A stretch of 50,732 nt of DNA from Acidobacteriota bacterium (GTDB lineage Bacteria; Acidobacteriota; Blastocatellia; Pyrinomonadales; Pyrinomonadaceae). Position 1 is the stretch's first letter, and the number at the start of each line of letters is the position of its first letter. A program made the translations under genes and the position numbers. The stretch lies in NCBI GenBank assembly GCA_019239425.1, contig JAFAZX010000074.1:1-50732 (forward strand), read 5' to 3'. The notes beneath the pieces are model-generated. The model worked only from the letters and a program-made list of their open reading frames with translations. It was not told the origin of the DNA and did no database searches. Positions 15,145-25,838 of this stretch are shown here, piece after piece.

Positions 15145-16878
15145 ATGGAACGCATCGTTCTCAAGCACCTTAGCGGCTCGAAGGCCAACCAGGTGGAAGA
15201 GTTCCCGCTCGCCCACGTCAAGGAGTTGATCCTCGGGCGTGATCCCTCGTCAACGGTGAAGTATGACCCCGACCGCGACGACCTCGTCGGGCGTCAGCAC
15301 GCCAAGATCACACAGGACCCGAACGACCCCTCGCAGTTCATCGTCTCCGACATGAACAGCCGCAACGGGACGTTTGTGAACAGGCAGCGCATCACGGGCA
15401 CCGTCCGCATCAACCCGGGCGACGTGGTGCAGCTCGGCCCCGGCGGCCCCGAGTTCGTCTTCGAGATCGAGCCCCGGCCCGCCGGCGCCACCAAGGCCAC
15501 CCGCGTCGTGCAGGCCGGCCCGACCGCGCCCGCCACGCGCGTCCCCGGCGGCCCGCCGCCGACCGGCGGCCCCGGCTTCCCGCCGACCGCCCCCGGCGCG
15601 CAGCAGCCGCCGCAGCAGCAGCAGCGGCCGGGCGTCGGCAAGGCCACCGTCGAGCGCATCGTCGCGCAGAACGTGCAGCAGGCCAAGAAGAGCCAGAGCC
15701 GCACCTACCTCGCCGTCATCGCGGCGGTGGTCGTGCTCCTCGTCGGCGTCGGCGGCGTCGGCGGCTTCCTCCTCTGGCGCTACACGAAGGCCCAGAGCGC
15801 TTCCGACATCGCCACGCTCAAGAAGGGTCTCGACGAGGCGAAGGCCGCCGACACGGCGAAGGCGACCGAGGCCGCCGCGGCCGCGCCGATGAAGGCCTCC
15901 GAGGTCGTCTCGAACTACGGCAAGGCCGTCGTCAAGATCGACGTCTCCTGGAAGCTCGTCTCGCAGCAGGGCAACGGCCTCGTCTACCACCAGTACACGA
16001 TGTACAACGGCCGCCCCGCGGCGCTCTACGTCAAGGTCGGCGACTCCATCGAGCCGTACCTGACCTACAACTCGAACCCCCTGAACGTCGGCATCGGCGG
16101 GCGGCACACCGGCTCGGGCTTCGCGGTCTCGTCCGACGGCTTCATCCTGACGAACCGCCACGTCGCCGCGGCCTGGGAGTCGGCCTACCAGTTCCCGTCT
16201 TCGGCCGACAACGGCATCCTCGTCGCGCCCGGCCCCAACGGCCAGATGACGCCGGTCGCGGCCGTGCCGCAGGCCCCGGCCAACTGGATTCCGGCGCAGT
16301 CGAAGCAGGACGGCATCGCCTACGACGGCCGCAACGACCACCTCGAAATCCTCTTCCCGAACTCCGACCGGCAGCTCTCGGCGAAGATCTCCTCGGTGAG
16401 CAAGCGGCACGACGTGGCGCTCATCAAGGTGGACAGCCCCGGCACCGTCCCCGCGGTCGAGATCAACGACAACTACGACTCGATTCAGGCGGGCGAGACG
16501 GCCATCGTGCTGGGCTACCCCGCGATCTCGCAGCCGGTCTTCGGCATCGTCAAGTCGCAGGACGCCATCAACAAGGAGACGCAGGTCGTCGAGATTCCCG
16601 ACCCGACCGTGACGGTCGGCAACGTCGGCCGCATCTACCGCAACAACGAGGGGAGCGGCGGCGCGGCCGTCGGCGCCGAGAAGACGACCGTCTCGGTCAT
16701 CGGCGACTCGTACCAGTTGCAGATTAACACGACCGGCTCCGGCAACTCGGGCGGCCCCGTCTTCGACGACCACGGCCGCGTGGTCGCCATCTTCTACGCC
16801 GGCCTCTCCGACGGCCGCACCGCCGTCACCTTCGCCGTGCCCATCCGCTACGGCAAGGAGTTGATGGGGACGAAGTAG
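15145..16878 (+). CDS. FHA domain - transmembrane - trypsin-like serine protease
   Basis: The 577-residue protein has three parts. Residues about 25-110 form an FHA domain (LGRD at 30-33, VGRQHAKI near 48, SDMNSRNGTFVN at 68-79), which binds phosphothreonine. A Pro/Gln-rich linker leads to one membrane helix (about 188-213). Residues about 250-577 form a trypsin/HtrA-like protease: His339 in TNRHV, Asp423 in HDVALIKVD and Ser535 in GSGNSGGPVF. No PDZ domain follows. The FHA side should be cytoplasmic and the protease periplasmic. It heads a block with two Ser/Thr kinases and a PP2C phosphatase, so a kinase probably phosphorylates a protein or itself to recruit or gate it (inference). GAAGGAG precedes ATG 15145. 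Confidence 0.85.
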   Translation: MERIVLKHLSGSKANQVEEFPLAHVKELILGRDPSSTVKYDPDRDDLVGRQHAKITQDPNDPSQFIVSDMNSRNGTFVNRQRITGTVRINPGDVVQLGPGGPEFVFEIEPRPAGATKATRVVQAGPTAPATRVPGGPPPTGGPGFPPTAPGAQQPPQQQQRPGVGKATVERIVAQNVQQAKKSQSRTYLAVIAAVVVLLVGVGGVGGFLLWRYTKAQSASDIATLKKGLDEAKAADTAKATEAAAAAPMKASEVVSNYGKAVVKIDVSWKLVSQQGNGLVYHQYTMYNGRPAALYVKVGDSIEPYLTYNSNPLNVGIGGRHTGSGFAVSSDGFILTNRHVAAAWESAYQFPSSADNGILVAPGPNGQMTPVAAVPQAPANWIPAQSKQDGIAYDGRNDHLEILFPNSDRQLSAKISSVSKRHDVALIKVDSPGTVPAVEINDNYDSIQAGETAIVLGYPAISQPVFGIVKSQDAINKETQVVEIPDPTVTVGNVGRIYRNNEGSGGAAVGAEKTTVSVIGDSYQLQINTTGSGNSGGPVFDDHGRVVAIFYAGLSDGRTAVTFAVPIRYGKELMGTK

Positions 16879-16886
16879 GGAAAGAG

Positions 16887-16961
16887 GGTGCTGGGTGCTG
16901 GGTGCTGGGTGCTGGTGAAAGCCGGTTCTTCCCCAGCACCCAGCACCCAGCACCCAGCACC
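16887..16961. repeat. Heptad-repeat hairpin (GTGCTGG type), copy 1
   Basis: A 29-bp perfect inverted repeat of four GTGCTGG units: left arm 16887-16915 and right arm 16933-16961. The kinase ATG at 16968 follows 6 bases later with no Shine-Dalgarno sequence. Confidence 0.9.
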
Positions 16962-16967
16962 TTCTTT

Positions 16968-18281
16968 ATGGGCCAGGCCCTCGACACCAACCAGACGGTC
17001 GGCGAGTACCGCGTCGTGGACTTCCTCGGCGCGGGCGGGATGGGCGAGGTCTACCGCGCCGCCCACTCGAAGATCGGGCGCGTGGCGGCCGTCAAGGTGC
17101 TGACGGCGCAGGCGGCCCAGGGGTCGGGCTTCGTCGAGCGCTTCCTCAACGAGGGGCGCATCCAGGCCAACCTCAAGCACCCGAACGTCGCCACGCTCTA
17201 CGACTTCTGCGAGGTGCAGGGCCAGCCCTGCATCATCATGGAGTACGTGGACGGCCAGACCATCTCCGAGCGCATCGCCGCCTACGGCGCGCCGCTCCCG
17301 CTCTCCGAGACCGTCTACGTCTTCGAGAAGGTCTGCGAGGCCATCGACTACGTCCACCGCCACGGCGTCATCCACCGCGACATCAAGTCGAACAACATCA
17401 AGATCAGCTCCGAGTCCGAGGTCAAGCTGCTGGATTTCGGCATCGCCAAGGGGCAGGACTCGCAGCAGATCACGCAGGTCGGCTCCGTCATCGGCACGCT
17501 CCAGTACCTCGCGCCCGAACTGATCCGCGGCGGCGCGGCCGACGCGAGCGGCGACATCTGGGCCTTAGGGATTCTGCTCTACGAGATGGTGACGGGGCGC
17601 GTGCCCTTCGAGGCCGACACCGTGGGCGACCTCTGCGACCGCATCGGCCGCGCGCACTACACGCCGCCCGCGCAGCTCAACCCGGACGTCCCGCGCGAGG
17701 TCGCGGCCGTCATCGCGCGCTGCCTGAAGAAGAGTCCGCAGGAGCGCTACCACACGGCGGGCGAGCTGCTCGCCGACGCGCGCAGGCTCTCGGCCGTCGT
17801 CTCGAGGCCGGGCGTCAGCCGGAGCGTGAGCGACGCCGCGAGCGAGCAGGTCACGGCGAAGTCGCGGTCGAGTTCGTCCGCGCTGCCGCTTATCGTCGGC
17901 GGCGCGGCGGCCCTCGTCGTGTTCATCACGGTCGCCTCCATCGCCGCGTTCTTCCTCTTCGGCGGCTCCGGCGAAGACGCGCTCGGGGGCGGCGCGTCCG
18001 TCACGTCCGACACCCCGTCCACGGCGCGCGGGCTGACCTCCGCGGCGAACCCGGCCGCGGGCCACGACCCTTCGGAGCGGACGGTCGAGATCAGGATTTC
18101 GGACGGCAAGGCCGACGTCTACGCGGGCGCCGAGAAGGTCGGGACGACGCCCTACCCCGTCCGCGGCCGTGTAGGCGAGAAGGTGCAGTTGACGCTGCGC
18201 CGCGACGGCTACGCCGACGAGCCCGTCGAGTTCGTCATCAGCGAGAAGAAGGCTTTAATGTATACGCTGACGAAGAGGTGA
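16968..18281 (+). CDS. Transmembrane Ser/Thr protein kinase with PEGA-like tail
   Basis: The 437-residue product has a Hanks-type kinase domain at about 10-280: glycine loop LGAGGMGEVYRA, VK of AAVKVL, the catalytic loop HRDIKSNNIK at 136-145 with Asp138, DFG in LLDFGIAK, and the APE-type LAPELI. A membrane helix lies at about 306-333. The outer C-terminal domain (VEIRISDGKADVYAGAEKVG and TPYPVRGRVGEKVQLTLRRDGY) resembles a PEGA domain. Catalytic residues are intact, though the loop has SNN instead of the usual PAN/PEN. It probably phosphorylates partners of the adjacent FHA protein and is opposed by the PP2C enzyme that follows. ATG 16968 was chosen because the upstream frame runs through the heptad hairpin. 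Confidence 0.92.
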   Translation: MGQALDTNQTVGEYRVVDFLGAGGMGEVYRAAHSKIGRVAAVKVLTAQAAQGSGFVERFLNEGRIQANLKHPNVATLYDFCEVQGQPCIIMEYVDGQTISERIAAYGAPLPLSETVYVFEKVCEAIDYVHRHGVIHRDIKSNNIKISSESEVKLLDFGIAKGQDSQQITQVGSVIGTLQYLAPELIRGGAADASGDIWALGILLYEMVTGRVPFEADTVGDLCDRIGRAHYTPPAQLNPDVPREVAAVIARCLKKSPQERYHTAGELLADARRLSAVVSRPGVSRSVSDAASEQVTAKSRSSSSALPLIVGGAAALVVFITVASIAAFFLFGGSGEDALGGGASVTSDTPSTARGLTSAANPAAGHDPSERTVEIRISDGKADVYAGAEKVGTTPYPVRGRVGEKVQLTLRRDGYADEPVEFVISEKKALMYTLTKR

Positions 18282-18344
18282 GGCGCGCGCCCGGGGGCGC
18301 GTTCCCTTCCGAAGCTCAACACTTTCACACAAGGGGATTCAAGC

Positions 18345-19216
18345 ATGTTCGGGAAAAAGAAGGAGGCCGGCGCGGCGGCCAAAGAGACGCGGCAGTTCGA
18401 GGCGCCGCGCCCCTTCGAGATCGACGCCAGCCTCCAGACCGACGTGGGCTGCGTGCGCGAGATCAACGAGGACTCGGGGCGCGTGGTGCGACCCAACGAC
18501 CCGCGGCTGCTCGAAGAGAAGGGCACGCTCGTCGTCGTCGCCGACGGCATGGGCGGCCACTCGGCCGGCGAGGTCGCGAGCGGGATGGCGGCGGACGTGG
18601 TCAGCCGCGTCTACTACGAGACGCGCGCCGAGCCGGGCGCGGCGCTCAGGCACGCGGTCGAGGAGGCCAACCGCCAGATTCACCAGGCCGCGGCCGAGGA
18701 CGAGGCCAAGCACGGGATGGGGACGACCTGCACGACGCTCGCGCTCTGCGGCGGCCGCGCCTACGCCGCGCACGTCGGCGACAGCCGGCTCTACATGCTG
18801 CGCGAGGGCAAGCTCTACCAGCTCTCGGAAGACCACTCGGCCGTCAACGAGATGGTGAAGCTCGGCATCATCACCAAGGAGCAGGCGCGCACGCACGAGG
18901 ACAAGAACGTCATCCTCCGCGCGCTCGGCACGACGCCCGAGGTCGAGGTCTCGGTGCTCGAACCCTTCGCGGTGCGCGAGGGCGACCGCTACCTGCTCTG
19001 CTCGGACGGGCTGCACGACCTCGTCCTCGAAGACGAAATCACGTCCGTCCTCTCCGAGACGGAAGACATCCATGCCGCGGGCGAGCGCCTCATAGCAATG
19101 GCGAAGGAGCGCGGCGGGCACGACAACATCACGGTCGGCATCATCGCCATCAGGCCCGAGGGGACGGCGGCGGCCGAGGCACACAAAGCGCCCACGACGC
19201 GCGAGCTGGAGGCAAT

Positions 19217-19220
<4 letters not shown>
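18345..19220 (+). CDS. PP2C-family Ser/Thr protein phosphatase
   Basis: The 291-residue product matches bacterial PP2C (PstP/Stp1 type). TDVGCVREINEDS carries the first metal Asp, VVADGMGGHSAGEVAS the central Asp/Gly motif, GTTCTTLAL follows, VGDSRLYML supplies another metal ligand, and CSDGLHDLV and KERGGHDNITVGII close the active site. There is no membrane helix, so it acts in the cytoplasm. AAGGGG lies upstream of ATG 18345. Its stop overlaps the start of the second kinase (ATGA), so the two are translated together. It is expected to reverse the phosphorylation made by the two flanking kinases. Confidence 0.93.
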
Positions 19221-21007
<1,787 letters not shown>

Positions 21008-21041
21008 CACCTGTCTCTTGAGTATGGCGTATCGAAATTTT

Positions 21042-21112
21042 CACCACAGAGACACAGAGGCACAGCCTGTCGAGCTATAACTTCAAAGCTGCGTCTCTGT
21101 GTCTCTGTGGTG
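21042..21112. repeat. Octamer-repeat hairpin (NCACAGAG family), copy 2
   Basis: The left arm 21042-21066 and right arm 21088-21112 are inverted with one or two mismatches. The units are those of the copy at 6531-6598. Confidence 0.85.
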
Positions 21113-21147
21113 AAATCCTCGCACCTCTATACTCAACCGGGAAGGAG

Positions 21148-22056
21148 ATGACGACGCTGAAGCTCAAAGCAGGAATGTTGAGAGGCGCGGTGCTCGGCCT
21201 CTCGCTGCTTCTCTTCCCGGCCGTCTCGCCGGCGCAGGCGAAGAAGCCCATCACGCGCGAGGGGCTGGTGAAGGCCGTCCGCATCAACGGCCTCTCGACG
21301 GCCGAGCTGATTCAGCAGATACAGACGCGCGGCGTCTCTTTCCAGATGACTCCCGACGCCGAGTCCGAGCTGCGCGCGGCCGGCGCTCGCCCCGAAGTCA
21401 TCGCCGCCGCGCGCTCCAGCTACCGGCCGGGCGCGGTCGTGGCAGGCAGCGGCGGCGGCGGAAGACGCGGCGGCAAGCAGCCACAGCCAACGGCCACGCG
21501 CCGCGGGCCTGACTACGACGAACTGACCGACCAGGCCACGGCCGCCTACGACATGCGGGACGCTTCGCGCGCCACGCAGCTCCTCCAGCAGGCGATCCAG
21601 CTCAGCCCGCAGCAGCCGCGCGCCTACCAGCTCCTCGGCTTCACGCAGCTCTACCTCCAGAGCAACATCTCGGAGGCCGAGCGGAACATGCGCAGGGCGA
21701 TTGAGCTGGGCGGCTCGGCGGCCTTCCGCGTCTTCCACGACCACATGAACGGCACGTTCAGCCAGACCTGCTCGGGGACGCTCTTCGTCACCCGCTCGAA
21801 CGTCACCTACAGGGCCGACGACGGCCGCGACACCTTCGAGGCCGCGGACGGCCTCATCAAAGAGATCAAGACCAACAAGGTCTCCGGCGGCGCCTTCGGG
21901 ATGCTGCTCGGGGGCAAGAACCTCGGCGCCTTCCACCTCAAGGTCAAGTTCGGCGGCGACAGTAAGAACTACAACTTCGCCCCGCTCACGAACAAGAAGG
22001 CCGAGTCCGAGCTGATCATCGCCCTCGTCAAAGCGTACGGCGGCGTCCAGGGATAA
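21148..22056 (+). CDS. Secreted repeat protein, paralogue A
   Basis: The 302-residue product has a signal peptide ending near SPAQA, followed by a small helical module (KKPITREGLVKAVRINGLST through ARPEVIAAARS, about 32-90). A Gly/Arg/Pro linker leads to a TPR-like pair of helices (about 122-190, ATQLLQQAIQLSPQQPRAYQL). The C-terminal beta-rich domain (about 195-300) has GTLFVTRSNVTYRADDGRD and a final YNFAPLTNKKAESELII. The C-terminal part looks like a PH/GRAM-type fold, but this is tentative. AAGGAG abuts ATG 21148 with almost no spacing, so ATG 21175 is an alternative. The next gene is its paralogue. Function unknown. Confidence 0.7.
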   Translation: MTTLKLKAGMLRGAVLGLSLLLFPAVSPAQAKKPITREGLVKAVRINGLSTAELIQQIQTRGVSFQMTPDAESELRAAGARPEVIAAARSSYRPGAVVAGSGGGGRRGGKQPQPTATRRGPDYDELTDQATAAYDMRDASRATQLLQQAIQLSPQQPRAYQLLGFTQLYLQSNISEAERNMRRAIELGGSAAFRVFHDHMNGTFSQTCSGTLFVTRSNVTYRADDGRDTFEAADGLIKEIKTNKVSGGAFGMLLGGKNLGAFHLKVKFGGDSKNYNFAPLTNKKAESELIIALVKAYGGVQG

Positions 22057-22131
22057 TGATGAGTGATGAGTGATGAATGATGAATTGAAGACAGTTCTTA
22101 ATTCATCACTCATCACTCATCACTCATCATT
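22055..22131. repeat. Heptad-repeat hairpin (GATGAGT type)
   Basis: A 32-bp inverted repeat with one mismatch: left arm 22055-22086 and right arm 22100-22131, built of GATGAGT and GATGAAT units. It begins within the stop codon of paralogue A and ends 15 bases before paralogue B. Confidence 0.9.
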
Positions 22132-22146
22132 CCGAAAGAGGTACTC

Positions 22147-23286
22147 ATGATGAGAACGAAGAAGATTCTGAGAGGCAGAGTTTCGTTCCTCGCAATCCTG
22201 CTCGCGTGCGCGGCGCTCCTTCTGGCGGGCGCCGCCTCGACGCAGACGAAGAAGCCCATCACGAAGCAGGGCCTGGTGAACGCCGTCAAGATCAACGGCC
22301 TGACGACGCAGGAGCTGATTCAGCAGATTCAGCGGCGCGGCGTGGACTTCGAGATGTCCGCGGCCGACGAATCCGACCTGCAGGCGGTCGGCGCGCGCCC
22401 CGAGGTCATCGAGGCCGCGCGCAACAACTACCGGCCGGCCGTCGTCGCCGCGACGCGCCCGACCCCTTCGAGCGTCCCGCCGCGCACGAACACGACGCCG
22501 GCCGCGAACGTGCCCGACGGGCCGCCGCTCTCGAAGAGCGAGATCGTGACGATGCTTCAGGGCGGCATCGCGCCCGCGCGCGTCGAGCAGTTCGTCGAGA
22601 AGCGCGGCGTCAGCTTCCAGGTCACGCCCGAGATCGCGCGCGAGATCACGGCCGCGGGCGGCAACCGCTCGCTCGTCGGCGCCATCACCGAGAAGTCCAC
22701 GGCCGACGTGGCCTCGAACGGCAACTCCGGCTCCGACTCGCCGTTCGGCTCCACGTCGAACACGGCCGCGAACAACGCGCCCGACTACGACGACCTGATC
22801 GACCGCGCCAACTCGGCGGTCTCGTCGCAGGACTACAACGGCGCCGTCCGCTACGCGCAGCAAGCGGCGCAGCTCGACCCGCAGCAGCCGACGGCCTACT
22901 CCATCCTCGGCACGCTCGCGCTCTACTACAGCCAGAACGTCTCGACGGCCGAGCAGGCGATGCGCGCCGCCATCGAGCGCGGGGGCGCCGCCGCCTTCCA
23001 CGTCTATCACGACCACGGCAGCAACTTCTCCACCTACTGCGAGGGGTCGTTCTTCGTCACCAAGACCGGGGTGAGCTTCAAGGCCAACGACGGCCGCGAC
23101 ACCTTCGACGCCGAGGACTCGAACATCAAGGAGGCGAAGGTCAACGGCTTCGTCGGCTCCGAGGTCGGCGCCTTCCACATCAAGCCGGTGCAGAAGATCA
23201 ACGGCCGCGACAACTTCAACTTCGCGCCCAACACCCGGAGCAAGGCCGAGTCCGAACTCATCATCCGCCTGATCAGGGGCTATTGA
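22147..23286 (+). CDS. Secreted repeat protein, paralogue B with duplicated helical module
   Basis: The 379-residue product is a tandem paralogue of the preceding gene. The same order is seen: signal peptide, helical module KKPITKQGLVNAVKINGL (about 35-95), TPR-like region (DYDDLIDRANSAVSSQDYNG onward) and the beta-rich C-terminal domain with GSFFVTKTGVSFKANDGRD. It differs by an extra segment of about 55 residues (SKSEIVTMLQGGIAPARVEQ through AAGGNRSLVGAI) that looks like a diverged second copy of the helical module. AAAGAGG precedes the two possible starts at 22147 and 22150. Function unknown; the pair is probably exported as one unit. Confidence 0.7.
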   Translation: MMRTKKILRGRVSFLAILLACAALLLAGAASTQTKKPITKQGLVNAVKINGLTTQELIQQIQRRGVDFEMSAADESDLQAVGARPEVIEAARNNYRPAVVAATRPTPSSVPPRTNTTPAANVPDGPPLSKSEIVTMLQGGIAPARVEQFVEKRGVSFQVTPEIAREITAAGGNRSLVGAITEKSTADVASNGNSGSDSPFGSTSNTAANNAPDYDDLIDRANSAVSSQDYNGAVRYAQQAAQLDPQQPTAYSILGTLALYYSQNVSTAEQAMRAAIERGGAAAFHVYHDHGSNFSTYCEGSFFVTKTGVSFKANDGRDTFDAEDSNIKEAKVNGFVGSEVGAFHIKPVQKINGRDNFNFAPNTRSKAESELIIRLIRGY

Positions 23287-23290
23287 GACA

Positions 23291-23374
23291 AAGGGTGCTG
23301 GGCTCTAGGTGCTGGGTGCTGGGTTAAAACAACTTGTCTTTACCAGCACCCAGCACCCAACACCCAGCACCCTT
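23291..23374. repeat. Heptad-repeat hairpin (GTGCTGG type), copy 2
   Basis: The left arm from 23291 (AAGGGTGCTGGG, with one degenerate unit GCTCTAG) and right arm 23341-23374 form an imperfect inverted repeat. The next start codon is at 23387. Confidence 0.85.
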
Positions 23375-23386
23375 CCAACTTCAGCG

Positions 23387-25078
23387 ATGAAAAATACGAA
23401 CACCTTCAAGGCGGCCGGCCTCCTTCTGCTGGCCGCCTTCCTGTTGTCGACGGCCGCCCCCGCGGCGCTCGCGCAGAAGACTTCCGAGGCCGACAAGCTG
23501 GCGCAGAAGGGCGCCGAGTACCTCGCGAAGAAGGACTGGCGGCGCGCCGCCGAGAACTACCAGAAGGCCCTGCGGGCCGACGCGCGCCACGTCGAGGCCA
23601 ACTACGGACTCGGCGTCGCCTACACGAACCTCGGCCAGACGAACGAGGCGCTCGCCGCCTTCTCGAACGTCGTCGCGGCGCAGCCGAACCCGCGCGTGCG
23701 CGAGGCGCTCATCAGCATCGGCGCCATCCAGTTCACGCAACAGCACTACAAGGAGGCGGCCGACGCCCTTGGGCAGGCCGCGCCGCTCGGCGACCTCGGG
23801 CCGAAGGGGAACTACATCCTCGGCCAGTGCTACTTCCAGTCCGGGCAGTACGACAAGGCGCTCGAATACCTGCGCCGCTCGACCTCCGACCCGCAGACCG
23901 CGCCGGAGGCTTACACCGCCATCGGCCTCCTGCTGCTGAGGCAGGGGCGCGGGCGGGAGGCCGTCGAGCCTCTGGAGCAGGCCACGCGCCTCGCCCCGCA
24001 GAACGCCGTCGCCAAGATGGCGCTCGGCAACGCCTACCTCGCGGCCGGACGGCCCGAGGACGCGCTCGCGGCCCTGCGCGCCGCCGACCCGAACCAGTTC
24101 CTCACGCAGTACAGCCTCGGCTACGCGCACCTGCAGCTCTACCACGACGAGGAGGCGGTCGCGGCCTTCAACGCGGCGTCCCGGCTCCAGCCCAACCAGC
24201 CCGAGCCGCTCGTCGGCCTGGGCAGCGCCTACACGCACATGCTGCGCTACCGCGAGGCCGAGGACGCCTTCGCGCGCGCGCTAGCGCTCAAGGCCGACGG
24301 CGTCGAGGCGGTGATGGGGCAGGCCGTGCTCCACTACTACCAGGGCCACTACCCGAACCTGGTCGAGGCCGCGCGCCGCGCCGCGCAGCTCGCGCCGCAG
24401 AACGCGGGCGCCCTGACGCTGCTCGGCGCGGCGCTCGCCACGACGGGCGACATGGCGGGGGGCCTGCGCTCGGCGCAGGCGGCCGCAAAGCTCGAGCCTG
24501 AGAACTACTGGCCGCACCAAGTCCTCGGCTTCATCCACGTGCGCGAGGACAAGCCGAAGGAGGCTCTGACTGAGGCGCGCGCCGCCGTCCGGCTCAAGCC
24601 GAGTGACGTGGGGGCGCAGAACCTGCTCTCCTACGTCCTCAACCAGCTCGGCCAGCACCAGGAGGCTCTGCAGGCCGCGCAGGCGGCCCTCGCGAGCAAG
24701 CACGATCCGGCCGACGAGGGCTGGGCCTACTACAACATCGCGACGGCACAGGAGAAGCTCGGCCGCGCCGGGGAGGCGAAGTCTGCCTACACGGCCTCGA
24801 TCCGCGCCTACAACCAGACGGGGCGCACGCTCGACCCGGACGACCTCTACCTGATGGGCAACGCCTACCTGCGTCTGGAGCAAGACCCGGCCGCGGTCAA
24901 GGCTTTCCAGCAGGCCATCAAGGTGCGGCCCGACTTCCCGCAGGCGCGCTACAACCTCGGCGTCGCCTACTTCACCGTCGGCAACCGCAAGGGCGCGCAG
25001 GACGAGTACAACGTGCTGCGCCGCCTCGACCCCGCCCGCGCCACCAAGCTCCAGGCCATCATCTCCGGCAGAAGGTAA
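23387..25078 (+). CDS. Secreted tetratricopeptide-repeat protein
   Basis: This 563-residue protein has a signal peptide (through PAALAQ, near residue 30), followed by a nearly continuous array of TPR motifs to the C-terminus. Examples are AEYLAKKDWRRAAENYQKAL, VEANYGLGVAYTNLGQTNEA, PEAYTAIGLLLLRQGRGREA and PQARYNLGVAYFTVGNRKGA. About 14 repeats can be counted. TPR arrays scaffold protein complexes; in this setting a periplasmic or envelope assembly role is likely, but no partner is evident. The upstream in-frame start would read through the heptad hairpin, so ATG 23387 is preferred. The gene is followed by another GTGCTGG hairpin. Confidence 0.88.
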   Translation: MKNTNTFKAAGLLLLAAFLLSTAAPAALAQKTSEADKLAQKGAEYLAKKDWRRAAENYQKALRADARHVEANYGLGVAYTNLGQTNEALAAFSNVVAAQPNPRVREALISIGAIQFTQQHYKEAADALGQAAPLGDLGPKGNYILGQCYFQSGQYDKALEYLRRSTSDPQTAPEAYTAIGLLLLRQGRGREAVEPLEQATRLAPQNAVAKMALGNAYLAAGRPEDALAALRAADPNQFLTQYSLGYAHLQLYHDEEAVAAFNAASRLQPNQPEPLVGLGSAYTHMLRYREAEDAFARALALKADGVEAVMGQAVLHYYQGHYPNLVEAARRAAQLAPQNAGALTLLGAALATTGDMAGGLRSAQAAAKLEPENYWPHQVLGFIHVREDKPKEALTEARAAVRLKPSDVGAQNLLSYVLNQLGQHQEALQAAQAALASKHDPADEGWAYYNIATAQEKLGRAGEAKSAYTASIRAYNQTGRTLDPDDLYLMGNAYLRLEQDPAAVKAFQQAIKVRPDFPQARYNLGVAYFTVGNRKGAQDEYNVLRRLDPARATKLQAIISGRR

Positions 25079-25082
25079 AAAG

Positions 25083-25150
25083 GGTTTTGGGTGCTGGGTT
25101 CCAGGTGTTGGGTAAGAACCCGGTTTTTAACCCAGCACCCAGCACCCCTT
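25083..25150. repeat. Heptad-repeat hairpin (GTGCTGG type), copy 3, degenerate
   Basis: The left arm from about 25083 (GGGTTTTGGGTGCTGGGTT, GGTGTTGGGT) and right arm 25122-25150 (AACCCAGCACCCAGCACCCC) pair imperfectly. It is the most decayed copy of this type in the window. Confidence 0.75.
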
Positions 25151-25173
25151 CACTTAATCCTCTAACCCAAAAC

Positions 25174-25182
25174 TGCTATAGT
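25174..25182 (+). promoter_or_regulatory. Extended -10 promoter of the molybdenum hydroxylase operon
   Basis: TGC followed by TATAGT (25177-25182) gives an extended -10 element. The -35 (TTAATC, 25154-25159) is weak. The start codon is 117 bases from the -10. Confidence 0.45.
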
Positions 25183-25260
25183 CTTCTGTCACCGCACACG
25201 CCCGCAGGAGCCCTCCGCGGCGTACTCGTCCCCGGTGAAGAAGTGGAAGCCGCGCGCACG

Positions 25261-25295
25261 CCGCCGCCCCTCAAGGGAGGCCGTGCGGCGGGGGA
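25261..25295 (+). promoter_or_regulatory. Leader hairpin covering the ribosome-binding site
   Basis: CCGCCGC (25261-25267) can pair with GCGGCGG (25285-25291), enclosing a small CCTC-AAGG-GAGG hairpin (25269-25280). The right strand overlaps the G-rich Shine-Dalgarno sequence (25290-25295) of the first operon gene, so the fold would limit its translation. Confidence 0.35.
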
Positions 25296-25298
25296 TTT

Positions 25299-25838
25299 GT
25301 GAGTCCGTTACAGATGACCAACAGACAGAAAGCACACCTCCAGTTCACCCTCAACGGCGAGGAGACCGAGGTCGCCTTCGCGCCGCACAAGACTCTGCTC
25401 GAAGTGCTGCGCGAGGACCTGAACCTGACCGGCACGAAGCACGGCTGCGAGTTGGGCGAGTGCGGCACCTGCGCCGTGCTCGTGGACGGCCGCTCGGTGC
25501 TCTCCTGCCTCATGCTCGGCCTCGACACGGAAGGCCGCCGCGTCGAGACGGTCGAAGGCATGGCGGACGAAGGCGGACTCCATCCCCTTCAGGAGACCTT
25601 CGCCGACACGGGCGCCGCGCAGTGCGGCTACTGCACGCCCGGCTTCCTCCTCGTCGCCAAGGAGCTGCTCGCGCAGAACGCCAAGCCTTCGCGCAAAGAG
25701 ATAAAAGAAGCCCTGAGCGGGAATCTCTGCCGCTGCACCGGCTACGTCAAAATCTACGAGGCGGTCGAGCTGGCCGCCGCACGGATGCGCGGCGAGGAGG
25801 CCGAGCTGCCGCGAGAAAGCGTCTATGGCTACGAATAA
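25299..25838 (+). CDS. 2Fe-2S subunit of a molybdenum hydroxylase (HcrC/CoxS type)
   Basis: The 179-residue product carries both [2Fe-2S] sites of the xanthine-oxidase family small subunit: the plant-ferredoxin-like CELGECGTCAVLVDG with a following SC, and the helical-domain cluster QCGYC with LCRCTGY. It passes electrons from the molybdenum site in the large subunit to FAD. GTG 25299 follows GGGGGA by 3 bases; ATG 25314 is an alternative with no ribosome-binding site. It overlaps the large-subunit gene by 14 bases, indicating an operon. Confidence 0.95.
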   Translation: MSPLQMTNRQKAHLQFTLNGEETEVAFAPHKTLLEVLREDLNLTGTKHGCELGECGTCAVLVDGRSVLSCLMLGLDTEGRRVETVEGMADEGGLHPLQETFADTGAAQCGYCTPGFLLVAKELLAQNAKPSRKEIKEALSGNLCRCTGYVKIYEAVELAAARMRGEEAELPRESVYGYE

